Below, piece after piece: positions 15,030 through 25,500 of a stretch of DNA of 32,121 nucleotides. Each line of letters opens with the position of its first letter. The first letter of the stretch is position 1. The position numbers and the translations under genes were made by a program. The notes beneath the pieces were generated by a model, which searched no databases, was not told the DNA's origin, and saw only the letters and a program-made list of their open reading frames with translations. The stretch is from Candidatus Iainarchaeum sp. (GTDB lineage Archaea > Iainarchaeota > Iainarchaeia > Iainarchaeales > JAAZKV01): contig JABIDZ010000089.1 of the NCBI GenBank assembly GCA_018651445.1, positions 1-32,121 on the forward strand, in the 5' to 3' direction.

Positions 15030-17477
15030 GTGTTTTCGAAAAAATTGTTAATTCTAGTTTTATTCTTACTTTGTTTCTCTATTTCGGTAACAGCGATTTC
15101 GCAAACAGAAAGCGTAAAGATTTTTGCAGTTACAGAAAACAATGAAGGGATGTCGGCAGACTTACATTTACATGTTATTCCTGGAAATGGAGAAGTAGCT
15201 TTTATAACTTCAAATTCCTTAGTTGGAAAAGACACTCAAACAACTGGAAACATTGCGATAAACGTAGCTGAAAAACAATCTACAATTAGTGCACAACAAA
15301 ACAACTTTGTTTTTGATATTATAGCTAACGCAATAGAAGTTGATGGGCCTAGCGCAGGAGCCGCGATGACGCTAGTTGCTTACTCTGTTTTAGCTGAGCG
15401 ACCATTACCCCAAGACATCGCAGTTACCGGAACAATTAATTCGGACGGATCAATAGGGGTTGTTTCGGGGATTTATGCAAAAGCAAAAGTTGCTTCTCAA
15501 ATAGGAATTAATTTATTTATGATCCCAAAAGGAGAAGCAAATCACGTAATAAAAGAGAATGGAAAAACAACATCAATTAATTTATTATCTTACGCTATGG
15601 AAGAATGGGGAATGAAAGTTGTTGAAGTAACTGCGATCGAAGACGTGTTAGAATATGCTTACTCGGATATCGATTCGATTGAGGTTGATACAACATCGTC
15701 TTTCATTGGATTTATTCCTAGTGCAATAAAATCGGATATGGGTCTTGAACCAATGCGAAAGATCTCACAAGGATATATTGATAGAGCCGAAGCACTTGTT
15801 GAAGAAACAAAAAAGGAACTCGAGGTTACTGAGCTAGAAGAAAGTTTGAGAAGTTCTTTTTATCCACAACTTGGCGTAGCAAAAAGAGATATTGAAATGT
15901 CTCAAATCTTTTTAGATCAAAATTATCTTTATTCTGCCGCAAACTCGTCATTTAATGCGCGAGTATCTGTTGGAACAATAAAAACAATTGTTAAGAATCC
16001 AACAATTCTTTCAAAAGACTCGGTTGTTTTAAATTCAGAAATTTCTTCTATGCGAAAAGAATTGGATTCTTTGAAAAACGATTTAGATTATATTCCATTA
16101 GATAAATTTGAATGGATTATTGGTGCACAACAAAGAGTTGCATACGCAGAAAATGCTTTGAATAAAATAAATGAAACAATAAGTGGTTCTTTTGAAGGTG
16201 AAGATGAAGAACAAATAGTTATGTTCGGAGTAATATTTGATTTAATTGCTGCTCAAGCGTGGATAGAAGTTTCAAGAGACCTACTTGAAGAAGCTAATTC
16301 GAGTAATGTGAAAAAAGTTCCTTTTTATGAAAAAGAATTTATTCTAAAGACTAAATCAAAGTTAATTTCAGTAAATATTTTTGCAAACGACATTAATATG
16401 CCTGAAGGAAAACTAGCAGAAGTTAATAGAAGATTAGAAGCTGCACGAATCTCATTTGACAATAATTTTTATTTTGCAACGCTATATGATATTGCAATCG
16501 CAGAATCACTTTCAAAAGCATTTGTTACAAAAGAGAAATCTGATTTTAGTGATTTGAATGGGTTATATGTTTTAGTTGATGAACAACAAACGGTAAGTCG
16601 AACAATTTCTTCGTTTTGGGGAAATCTTTTCCGCGATCACTCACAATTCTTTTTAGAAAATGCAAGGTACCAAAAAGAAATTAGTAGAACGTCTTCAGAA
16701 GAAGCTAATTTGAATAACGCGTATGACTGGGTAATTGTTGCACAAGGACTTGATGAAACAAAAGAAAATATTGGAGTTTACTTGGGTGAAAATACGTTTG
16801 ATGATTACGTTGGAATAAATGCGTCAATAGATATTAAATATACTAGAACAGACGTGTTTACTCCGGTTCTAATCCCTGCATTAATTGTGTTAGTACTTTT
16901 GTTAATTATGATAGTTGTATTTAGTGTTCGTCGTTCACCTGGAAAAGTTGATGCTGCGAGAGCAGAAAAATTAGATTCTATGCTTAACCGACTAGACAAA
17001 GCATTAGCAAAGGGGAAGGTGTCAGAGCCAGAGTATTTCTTTTTGAAGAAGAAGTATGATGATGAATTTAGTTATGTGAATAACATGCGGTCTAAACGGT
17101 CAAAGATTGCTTTGAATTTGGATGAATCAAGAGCTAAGTTAAGTGCGCTTGAACAAGGTGCAAAAGATCTAAAGAAACATTATCATTCTGGGTTGATTAT
17201 TCCAGAAGATTATGAAAGACATTTAAGCGAAGTTAATTCTGAGATAGCTGAGATAAAAGAAGATATTGACTCGTTTGAAGATGAACTGCGCGAGTCTAGA
17301 CGTGGAAAAAATAGGCGGACAATAAGTGCTGACAAAGTATTTTTACAAAAAGAAAAACAAAACCCTTTTAGCGTTAAAGGAACGGATACAAAAGAAAATG
17401 CGTTTAGCGTTAAAGGAACAAATGAAAAAACAAAGCCTCGTCGAAAGAAAATTCTTACTCGTAAAAAGAAAAAGTAA
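15030..17477 (+). CDS. Membrane-anchored Lon-type serine protease (S16 fold, COG1750-like)
   Basis: An exported protease without an AAA+ module. From the GTG at 15030 it has a signal peptide (about 1-22), then the S16 domain: DGPSAG with Ser108 and SGIYAKAKVA with Lys151. The Ser-Lys distance of 43 matches that of Lon proteases. A long helical extracytoplasmic region follows, then a membrane helix (about 612-633) and a ~180-residue cytosolic coiled-coil tail with tandem FSVKGT motifs and a basic end. I prefer GTG 15030, preceded by GGGTG, over the in-frame TTG at 15018. The TATA-like CTATATAAT lies at 14984-14992. Substrates are unknown; the ATP-independent surface protease role is inferred. 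Confidence 0.85.
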   Translation: MFSKKLLILVLFLLCFSISVTAISQTESVKIFAVTENNEGMSADLHLHVIPGNGEVAFITSNSLVGKDTQTTGNIAINVAEKQSTISAQQNNFVFDIIANAIEVDGPSAGAAMTLVAYSVLAERPLPQDIAVTGTINSDGSIGVVSGIYAKAKVASQIGINLFMIPKGEANHVIKENGKTTSINLLSYAMEEWGMKVVEVTAIEDVLEYAYSDIDSIEVDTTSSFIGFIPSAIKSDMGLEPMRKISQGYIDRAEALVEETKKELEVTELEESLRSSFYPQLGVAKRDIEMSQIFLDQNYLYSAANSSFNARVSVGTIKTIVKNPTILSKDSVVLNSEISSMRKELDSLKNDLDYIPLDKFEWIIGAQQRVAYAENALNKINETISGSFEGEDEEQIVMFGVIFDLIAAQAWIEVSRDLLEEANSSNVKKVPFYEKEFILKTKSKLISVNIFANDINMPEGKLAEVNRRLEAARISFDNNFYFATLYDIAIAESLSKAFVTKEKSDFSDLNGLYVLVDEQQTVSRTISSFWGNLFRDHSQFFLENARYQKEISRTSSEEANLNNAYDWVIVAQGLDETKENIGVYLGENTFDDYVGINASIDIKYTRTDVFTPVLIPALIVLVLLLIMIVVFSVRRSPGKVDAARAEKLDSMLNRLDKALAKGKVSEPEYFFLKKKYDDEFSYVNNMRSKRSKIALNLDESRAKLSALEQGAKDLKKHYHSGLIIPEDYERHLSEVNSEIAEIKEDIDSFEDELRESRRGKNRRTISADKVFLQKEKQNPFSVKGTDTKENAFSVKGTNEKTKPRRKKILTRKKKK

Positions 17478-17492
17478 TCTTTTTTTTATTTT

Positions 17493-20462
17493 TTAACTAG
17501 CAATTCGTGTGCCTTTTAGTTTCAAACCGATTACTGAACTATTGTCTTTGTTTAATGCTACTCCAACAATTTGTCTAGCTTTCTTTGTTATTGTGTCGTT
17601 GTGAGTAATTGCAATAAACTGACTTTTCTCAGCAATCTTGTCTATTAAGCTACCCATTTTCATAGAGTTTTCTTTGTCAAGAGCAGCATCTGCTTCATCA
17701 AAAGCATAGAATGGTGCTGGAGAATAAAGTTGGATAGCAAACATGAATGCTAATGCAGTTAATGTTTTTTCTCCACCACTCATTGAATCAATATTTTGTA
17801 GTTTTCCACCTTTTGGTTTTGCATCAATCAACAAACCACTTTCTAATGGGCTGTCCGGATTAGTTAGGTCTAGTAATGCTTCTCCGTTAAAGAATTTTGC
17901 AAACATGTCTTTGAAGTTATGATTAACTTCGTTGAAACAATCCATAAAAACATTAGTTCGTTTAACATCAATCTTGTCGATCATATCAAGGACAGATAAG
18001 CGTTCTTCTTCTAACGTGCTTGCTTTTGTTTGTATCTCATCAACTTCTTTTTTTAGTTCGGTAAAATTGTCCATTGCTTTTAGATTAACTGCGCCGATTT
18101 CTTCAAGGCGTTTACTAACAACAACAAGTCGTTGTTTTAGTTCGTCTACGGTTTTTTCGCCAATTTTTGTAGCTCCTTCAAATTCGCTTTGTTCTTCTAT
18201 AAGATCGGCTTCTCTTACTTCTAGTTTGCTCTTCTCAATATTGAATTCGTTTACTCGTGAATCCATTCGTTTTGCTTTTCCACTTTCAGTATAAATCTCT
18301 TTCTCTACTTTTTCGATTCTTGCGTCTAGTTTTTCTTTTTCTGCGAGGAGTTTAGAATTCTCTTTTTTAGCACCTTCAAGTTCTTTTTCTTGTGTTGATA
18401 CTTCTTCTTCAATTTGTGCTAAAATGGGTCTTTTTTCTTCAATTTCTCTCAAATAAGTGTCAATTTCTTCGCCAAGCGCAGTGTTTTCTTTTGTCAATGC
18501 GTCTTCTGTGCTCTTCATTTTGCTAAGAGCCAATCTATTCTCGTTTAGTTGCGCTTCCATTACAGACTTGTTATGTATAAGCTCGTCTCGTTTTGCATTC
18601 ACCATTGAGAGCTCTTCGAAAACATTTTCTTTTCGCAGTGCGTTTAAACTTTCTTTTATTGTTTCTCGCTTCTCAACAAGAGTTTTTACTTTCGCATCGA
18701 GAGTGTTTTTCTTATTTAATTGTGCTTCAAATTGCTTTTCATCTAGTTCAAGCTTAACTGATTTTACTTTTGATTCTACTCGTTCTAATCGCTCGTTGAG
18801 AACGTTTTTTCCTTCTATTTCAACCATTAAACGAGCAACTAATCTAAGATTGTCTTTTATCACGCCAAGATCTGCTTTAATCGTTGCTTCTTTTTCTTTG
18901 CTTGCGACAAGTTCTTTTTCTGTTGTAACGATAAGTGCTTCTTTTTCGCCTAAGATTTTCTTCTTTTTTTCTGCTTCTAAATTAGAATCACAAACAGGGC
19001 ATTTCGAAATCTCTTTTGTAAGTTCGCTAACGGCTTTTCTTTCTTGTTTGATAACTGCGTTATAATTACTTGATATAGAATTATTTTTTTCTAGTTCATC
19101 TTCTTTTTGTGCTAGTTCTCCTTCTAGTTTTTCGAATCCGCCAAGACTTGTGATCTCATTGTTTTTTGAATCAATTTCAACAAGACGTGCATTAAGTTCT
19201 TTTTCTTCTTCTTCCAGTTCAAGGAGTTTTTTTGTGTTAAAACTTTTTTGTTTTTCCCATTGTTTAATAAAAACTTCTAAATCAAAGTTTTCTTTTCTAA
19301 TTAAATCAATTGCTTTGTTCTTTTCATCAAGCTCCGTTTCTACAACAATAATTTCTTTGTTCTTTGTCTTTGCAACGTCGTCTAAACCACTTTTTTTAGT
19401 AGTAATTTCTTTTAACTGGTCATCTAAACCATTTTTTTCTGTGTTTAATTCTTTTATTTTTTCAGCGATATCATTGATTGCTTGTTTTGATTCGCTCGCA
19501 TTCTTGTTATTATCTTCAATTCGCTTTTTGTTTCGTTTGATGCTAGCTTGTTTTATATCAATTCTTTCTTTTTCAATATTTAATTGTGATTTCTTTTCTT
19601 CAAACTCTTTTCCAACCGTATTGTAGATTTCTGCCGAACCCTTTATTGCTTTACTACTTAATGCATTAGCATCTTGCTTAGCTTTTGAAACTTCTTCATT
19701 TAATTCTTTGATACTTGCTTGTATTTCTTCTTTATTTTTTTCTAGTTCTTTTAATTCTTTATCAATTTCAACAGTTCTTTTTTCGATTTGGTATAATTCT
19801 TTTGAAATAATTGTGGCTTTAATGTCTTTTTTTTCTGTTGATAATCCGCTGAATTCTTGTGCAGCATTCATTTCTTTTTCTAGTTCTTCAAGAAAAGTAT
19901 TTCTTTCGTTTAGGATAATTGTTGCTTCTTTTATTCGAGAATCAACTTTATTTAATTCTTTTACTGCCTCGTCTTTCTTTTGATCAAATTCACTTAAACC
20001 AGCTATGCTATCGATTATCTGTCTTCTCTCTGTCCCTGACATATTAACTACTTTTGTAATATCTCCTTGTGTAACGATGTTGTGCCCCGTAATATCGATT
20101 CCAAATTCTACTAGTAGTGAGTTAACTTCATTTAGAGTCGTTCGTTTTCCATCTAAACGATAAATACTTTTTCCTTGTTTGTCAATCATTCGACTAACTT
20201 CGTAAGTCTTTCCGCCATTTTTTATTGTCAAATCAACTTTAGCATAATTTTCTTTTGCGTTGTTGTATACCAGATCAGTTAGTTTTCCTGCTCTTAGAGT
20301 TTTTAGCGAAGTTATTCCTAATACGAATAACAATGCGTCAAGAACATTACTTTTTCCACTACCATTTGATCCAACAATTGCTGTGAAACCATTGCTTAAT
20401 GGGATCTCAGCTTTCTTAAAAGACTTGAAATTTTTTAATGTCAATTTAACCAGTTTAGTCAT
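17493..20462 (-). CDS. SMC-headed ATPase with Rad50-like zinc hook
   Basis: A 989-residue chromosome-organising ATPase. Head motifs are SMC-type: Walker A GSNGSGKS (31-38) followed by NVLDALLFVLG, signature SGGEK (about 895-899) and Walker B FYAFDEADAALD (about 918-929). Long coiled coils fill the rest. The exact middle holds KCPVCDSNLEAEKKKKILGE, with C488 and C491, a CxxC zinc hook as in Rad50. I see no globular SMC hinge, which fits a length about 200 residues short of canonical SMC. The organisation recalls archaeal SMC-related proteins of the coalescin kind rather than condensin SMC; that comparison is from memory. It lies 10 bp after a membrane-protein gene, and no scpA, scpB or mre11 is nearby. 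Confidence 0.85.
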   Translation of the reverse strand: MTKLVKLTLKNFKSFKKAEIPLSNGFTAIVGSNGSGKSNVLDALLFVLGITSLKTLRAGKLTDLVYNNAKENYAKVDLTIKNGGKTYEVSRMIDKQGKSIYRLDGKRTTLNEVNSLLVEFGIDITGHNIVTQGDITKVVNMSGTERRQIIDSIAGLSEFDQKKDEAVKELNKVDSRIKEATIILNERNTFLEELEKEMNAAQEFSGLSTEKKDIKATIISKELYQIEKRTVEIDKELKELEKNKEEIQASIKELNEEVSKAKQDANALSSKAIKGSAEIYNTVGKEFEEKKSQLNIEKERIDIKQASIKRNKKRIEDNNKNASESKQAINDIAEKIKELNTEKNGLDDQLKEITTKKSGLDDVAKTKNKEIIVVETELDEKNKAIDLIRKENFDLEVFIKQWEKQKSFNTKKLLELEEEEKELNARLVEIDSKNNEITSLGGFEKLEGELAQKEDELEKNNSISSNYNAVIKQERKAVSELTKEISKCPVCDSNLEAEKKKKILGEKEALIVTTEKELVASKEKEATIKADLGVIKDNLRLVARLMVEIEGKNVLNERLERVESKVKSVKLELDEKQFEAQLNKKNTLDAKVKTLVEKRETIKESLNALRKENVFEELSMVNAKRDELIHNKSVMEAQLNENRLALSKMKSTEDALTKENTALGEEIDTYLREIEEKRPILAQIEEEVSTQEKELEGAKKENSKLLAEKEKLDARIEKVEKEIYTESGKAKRMDSRVNEFNIEKSKLEVREADLIEEQSEFEGATKIGEKTVDELKQRLVVVSKRLEEIGAVNLKAMDNFTELKKEVDEIQTKASTLEEERLSVLDMIDKIDVKRTNVFMDCFNEVNHNFKDMFAKFFNGEALLDLTNPDSPLESGLLIDAKPKGGKLQNIDSMSGGEKTLTALAFMFAIQLYSPAPFYAFDEADAALDKENSMKMGSLIDKIAEKSQFIAITHNDTITKKARQIVGVALNKDNSSVIGLKLKGTRIAS

Positions 20463-20472
20463 TTTACCAATC

Positions 20473-21258
20473 CTAACTAAAGTAATAATATGAAATTGCT
20501 AAAATGAAAAAGGTAATTGCAATTGCCGTTCCTATAATACTTGATATGAAATCAAAATCTCCAATTGCTAGACCAATAAAAGAAAATATTTGTAGAATGA
20601 TATAAACAATGATTAGATTTATTATTATGAAAACAAAGCTTTGCCAAAAGTTGGTGTTTGTGAACTCCCAGCTTTTTTGAACAGCGTGTCTCACATCATC
20701 TGCAACTAATGCTGGAAGGATAAAAGAAAGTTTTGTCAAGAAAAGTATGATTAATATTAACGCTACGATTGGATACAAAATTAATCCTACAAAATCTCCG
20801 ATAAGACTTGTGCCCAAAATCAATAATAATTGTTCAAAAATCCAGGTTATTGCGAAAAGAGCGATAATTGCTAAAAAACCTGCAACGATTACAAAAATTG
20901 TTAAACCAATACTTTTTTTTGCTTCGATTACAGACTCATTAATTGCTTCAATAACGCTCTTGCCAGAAGCAAATTTTGTAATTGAAATGAATACGACTAC
21001 TGAAACAAAAATCATTATTACTCCACTAATAAGCATTGTAGTAAGTTCAAGCGGGTACCTAGTAAGCATCATTTGTAATAAATTTGTAGCTGAAAATGCA
21101 TTTGGATACAAAAACATATCTGCTATTGGTCGCTGCAGAACCCAGTTAGATAATAGTTCTGCAAGCAATACGAATACGCCCATTACGATCATGGGTAATA
21201 ATATAGTCGGCTTAAAAATGATATTTTTTACTGCTTTTTCGATAGATCCCAAAAACAC
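20473..21258 (-). CDS. Polytopic membrane protein, unknown
   Basis: A 261-residue integral membrane protein with about six hydrophobic segments (near 18-38, 75-97, 118-145, 155-180, 205-228 and 235-258). The loop DDVRHAVQKSWEFTNTNFW resembles those of large families of uncharacterised multi-TM proteins, but I cannot name the family. The start is GTG 21256-21258, supported by GGTGA six bases upstream; a TTG two codons later is the alternative. The SMC-like gene follows only 10 bp downstream with its own GGATTGGT ribosome site, so the two form an operon. Whether it links DNA to the membrane is speculation. Confidence 0.7.
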   Translation of the reverse strand: MFLGSIEKAVKNIIFKPTILLPMIVMGVFVLLAELLSNWVLQRPIADMFLYPNAFSATNLLQMMLTRYPLELTTMLISGVIMIFVSVVVFISITKFASGKSVIEAINESVIEAKKSIGLTIFVIVAGFLAIIALFAITWIFEQLLLILGTSLIGDFVGLILYPIVALILIILFLTKLSFILPALVADDVRHAVQKSWEFTNTNFWQSFVFIIINLIIVYIILQIFSFIGLAIGDFDFISSIIGTAIAITFFILAISYYYFS

Positions 21259-21308
21259 CTTTTCTCACCGTTAATATAAAGTAATACTGCTTTAAATTAC
21301 TTTCTTCC

Positions 21309-21400
21309 GCCTGTTTCGTCAGGCAAGAACGATTCACACAAAGCATTACTTGTAGTAATGCAAAGTGGTTTTTGCCTCTCAAAGAAGCTTTTAAAAGCTT
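21309..21400 (+). promoter_or_regulatory. Hairpins and palindromic promoter upstream of eL42
   Basis: Three dyads lie in the divergent gap: GCCTG/CAGGC (21309-21324), GCATTAC-TTGTA-GTAATGC (21343-21361) and the 16-bp palindrome AAGCTTTTAAAAGCTT (21385-21400). The last contains a TATA-like core that predicts a start near 21420. The first two could be operators or RNA structure. Confidence 0.5.
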
Positions 21401-21434
21401 TGCATGCACTTTTTCTGTATAACTGGTGAGTTAA

Positions 21435-21713
21435 ATGAAGTTTCCAAAAGAAAAGAAAATGTATTGTAAGAAATGTCATAAACATACTAAGCACAAGCTA
21501 AAAGAGTTCAAAGCCGGTAAAGGTAGAACGCTAGCTCAAGGTAATGTTCGCCACGAAAAGAACACTAACCACGGATATGGTGGAAGATACAAATACATTG
21601 CTACTGTTAAAAAGCAAAACAAAACACCAGTTTTTGTTGCAGAATGTGTTGATTGTAACGCAAAACAACCATATACTCTAGAAAAGAGAATGAAAAAAGT
21701 AACTCAAGAATAA
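21435..21713 (+). CDS. rpl44e: Ribosomal protein eL42 (L44e)
   Basis: A 92-residue zinc-binding large-subunit protein near the tRNA E site, present in archaea and eukaryotes only. The zinc ligands are C11-x-x-C14 in MYCKKCHKHTKHK and C72-x-x-C75 in ECVDCNAKQ. GYGGRYKYI in the middle is characteristic. GGTGAG precedes the ATG. It is usually followed by the gene for eS27; here a winged-helix gene follows instead. Confidence 0.95.
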   Translation: MKFPKEKKMYCKKCHKHTKHKLKEFKAGKGRTLAQGNVRHEKNTNHGYGGRYKYIATVKKQNKTPVFVAECVDCNAKQPYTLEKRMKKVTQE

Positions 21714-21768
21714 TTGAAATATTAATTAAACTAATTTCTTTTTAATTTCTTTTAATCCTTCTTTTAGT

Positions 21769-22554
21769 ATGACTTTTAATAATTCAATTCTATTGATACT
21801 AAAACAATACAAGAGTATCGAATTTAACGAATTATTATCTAAGATTTCTTCGCGTTATACAAATTCTTCTTCTGCTTACTCTGCTTTGAGTAGAGCGCTA
21901 AAAAACTTGGATTCGCTAGGACAAGTAAAAAGAAAAGATAGCCGAATTTTTATTACAGATAAGGGTTTAGCATCGATCCATGTTGAAATGAAAGAAAAAC
22001 TCGTGTTAAAGTTAAACGAGGCTTTCAAAAAGCCACTTGTTAATTTAGAAGAAATTGTTCAATTATTAATCGTGTTATCTGAGAGAGCATCTGAAAGTAA
22101 TGATTTATTACAAGGTGCAAAAGAATATGCGGAGTTTACTATCGAAGATATTAGTGAATTACAAGACGCGATTACTGAACAACAAGAGTTTATTGAAAAG
22201 ATGCGTTCGCTTCTAGGTGTACAAGAAGAAAGATTTCGAGAACTAGATTTCAATGATTGTCTTGCAATAGTTTTTGATAAAAAGTTTGTAGAAAAAGCTA
22301 GTTCATTTGTAAACGAAAAGATAATTGTTAAAACAAATGACAAAGACTTGTTAGAAAAGATCCCTGAAGTTTGGCAAAAAGATGCAAGTATTATTGTTGA
22401 CAAAGAGTTTTCAAAAAACATATTTGATATTTTACTTGACAACTCGCTAAGCGAGTTTACTATTTATTTAGAAAATATAAAATGTGTAGCTTCAAAAGGA
22501 ATGATTACTTGTTATTCTTCACACAAACTATTAAATGAATTTAATAAAAAGTAA
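21769..22554 (+). CDS. Winged-helix domain protein, unknown
   Basis: A 261-residue soluble protein. Residues 1-70 look like a winged-helix DNA-binding domain (SSAYSALSRALKNLDSLGQVKR, shortened here to YSALSRALKNLDSLGQVKR, then FITDKGLASIH as the wing). A helical region follows (about 75-150), then an alpha/beta C-terminal half that I do not recognise. It is probably a transcription regulator, by the N-terminal domain only. There is no clear Shine-Dalgarno; the AT-rich TTAATTAAAC at about 21723 may be its promoter. It converges on the HerA-like gene with 10 bp between the stops. Confidence 0.65.
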   Translation: MTFNNSILLILKQYKSIEFNELLSKISSRYTNSSSAYSALSRALKNLDSLGQVKRKDSRIFITDKGLASIHVEMKEKLVLKLNEAFKKPLVNLEEIVQLLIVLSERASESNDLLQGAKEYAEFTIEDISELQDAITEQQEFIEKMRSLLGVQEERFRELDFNDCLAIVFDKKFVEKASSFVNEKIIVKTNDKDLLEKIPEVWQKDASIIVDKEFSKNIFDILLDNSLSEFTIYLENIKCVASKGMITCYSSHKLLNEFNKK

Positions 22555-22564
22555 TGATCGAAAG

Positions 22565-25500
22565 TTACTTTATTTGTCTTCCGTTGATCGCATCGATTCG
22601 AACAACACGTTCTTCACCAGTTTTCTTCTTTAATACGCCTTCCCAAACGGGTAAGAACAAATGTGTAACTTCTTTTACGCTAATATTTTTCCAAACTTTC
22701 TTTATCAAATCAACCGCTTCTTTTTCTTCTATGTTTGGACGTAATAGCGGAACACTTTCTACTTCGATGATTGGTCTTTTTCCGATACTAGGCATTATTG
22801 CGTGTAATGGGCTAGGTGGTAAATCAATTTTTTCTTTTAGATTGTAAACCATTCGATCTTTTTGTTTTTCTACTTTAACCATGTCTTTTTCAGCTAGTTT
22901 TTCAAGAACTCTTTTTACATTTCCTGGTTCCATACCCATGTTCTCTGACAAACTATGAATATCGTGTTTGCTTTCAAGTAGTTTTACAGCAAGTATTTCA
23001 GCTTCGTTTAAATGTAGTAATTGTGGTAACCCAACACTTTCTACTAAGCTACCTTTGTTGTCGTGTATGAATTCTCCGGTTTGAGAATTGATATATGCTT
23101 CTCCAACTTGGAACGCATCTTTTTGAGAAAAATAATTGTATCTGATTTTGTATAACGTTGCGTACTTCATTCCTAGTCTGTCAACAATTTCTTCTTCACC
23201 AAATAATCCTAGTGCTTTCTTTAATCTTAATTTAGCTAATAACAATCTAGCTTGTGCTTCTACAACAGTTGGTTGCAACGCAGTTAACTCTACACTTGCT
23301 TCGTATTCTTCGTCGTCATTATCTTCATCTTCGTCGTCATCTGTTTCTTCTTCATCATCTTCGCTATCGTTTTCGTCGTCATCTTCTTCATCGCGGTCTT
23401 CAGAATCTTCTTCACTTTCTTCGTTTTCCTCGCCATCTTCGCTTTCAGCATCCTCTTCTTCGTTTTCAGCAGTTTCTTCAGCTTCCATTTCTGCTAGCAC
23501 GCCTTTGGCATATAATCGTTCTTCATCAAATTCAACGCCTTGTTCTTCGAGTAATTCTTGTACGGTTTCAAAAGCAATTTTCTTTTTGTAAGTACTTTCA
23601 AGTGTTTCAATTATTTGTTCGAGTGTTTCAATCTTAATACTAGGATCTTTTTCTAATTTTTTTAGAGTAATTCTCATTGCAAGTAATTCTACTTGTTCTT
23701 GACCCATATCGTGTTTAACTTCGATTGTTTCTGCGTCACGACCTTCGTGTTGACTCATTCTTGGTCGAATATTCATTACAAATGCTCTTGCAGTAGTTTC
23801 TTGTCGATCGCCTGTTAGCGCTGTTCCTACTGGAAGTGTTTTAATAAAATTTGGTTTCTTGTATGGTGCAGGAATGATTGTCGGAGTTCTTTTTTGAATT
23901 GCTTTTACGTCGTCATCAAAAACTAGTTTATGTGCCATTATGACATCTAATTGGCTTAGCACTTTTGAATCAATTGCACTTGGTTGTTGTGTAGCGAATA
24001 CTAGACTTAATCCTGGACGTCTACCTTGTTTTACATACTCAACAATCGCTTTGCTCGCAGGAGTCTTAGAATTTCCACCAGGAATTAATGTGTGTGCTTC
24101 ATCAATAAACAACCATGTTGGAGGAACATTTATTTCTACTAAATCTTCTACTCCATTATCTTCAAATTTTCCTGCAGCTTCACGTCTTGTACTAAGTTTT
24201 CTTGCAGAAAGTAGTCTTCTTGAAATTATTCCTATTACTAATGCACTTACGGTGTCATCTAAAAAACTTGTATCAAGAATAGTCATTTGGCCTGCTCGCG
24301 AAATCATGCTTAATGGAGTTCCTGCTTCGTCAAAAATTCCCCAGCTCTTTGCTGCATCAAATCTACTTGTAATTGCTCTAATTGACTCTGGTTTGTAACC
24401 TTTTTCTCGATCGTTTAACTCTGAATCAAATTCTAGACAATTAACTAGATCATCAATTGAATAAGTTTGTTCTTTTCCACGTACTTGTTTTGGATTATCT
24501 CCTTTTGTAGTGTATCCTTTTTTTATTTTTTCAAGAACTTTGTCAAGTAACAAACCGGTTGGAGAAAATCGATCCATTCCAAATGTTAGCGCCCAGTCTT
24601 CTGCTGTTAACAAAGATGGTTGTATTGAGAAAGTTGAGTTGTAAGTGCTTTTTGGAACGCTGTCTTTCATTCCTACTGGGATGAGTACTTTTAGGTTGTC
24701 AAGACCTTGTGGCATTATTTCCCATTCAGCTAATAACTCTAATTCTTTTTCATCTCGATTAGGATGTTTCATACTCCAGAATACTCCAATCGGATCAACA
24801 ACAACAATTCCTACGTTTTTGTTTTTTAGAGCTAGTTCTTCTGCTAGTACTCCTAGAACATATGATTTTCCGCTTCCTCTGGCTCCGCAAACGAATACAA
24901 CGTGGGGGTTAAGTCCATCCAAGTATATTGGTGTTTTGCTTAGTTCTTCTTCTCCAACGCGTCCTATGTGTAACCCGCCTTGGTCACCATATTTTTTTAG
25001 AACACTTTTCTTTCTTCCGATATATGCGTTCCCGGTTACTTCGTTCATTAAGAAATTTATTTTTGGTTTGATTTTAGTTTTAACGTTAGCATTCTCTGCT
25101 TTTAGCGCGTCAAGCTCTGCTTTTTCACCAATTACTTCAGCTTCTTTTTCAAAACCCCATTCAGCGCTAGCCCCTTCTTCTTTTGTTCCGTGTTCTTTTA
25201 ACAAGTAATCAGCTAAATCGTCTTTTTTAGTAGCTTTGTTTGCTTTATTTTTGATTACATTTTTTATAATATTTTTTTCTAGCGGAGTAGCCTTTGTTTT
25301 CTTTTTTGGTTTAATTATTTCTTCTTCGTCAATTTCTACTTTTAAATTTAATTTTCCAGTTACTTCTTTTACTTTTGCAGCAGATCCGGCAGTGATTCCT
25401 GCTTCAATGCTTTTTGCAAGACCCTCTTTTACTATTTGGTTGTAATTAGACTTTGATTTCTTGGGGTTAATTTTCTTTTCTAATTCTCTCGCTTTCTTTT

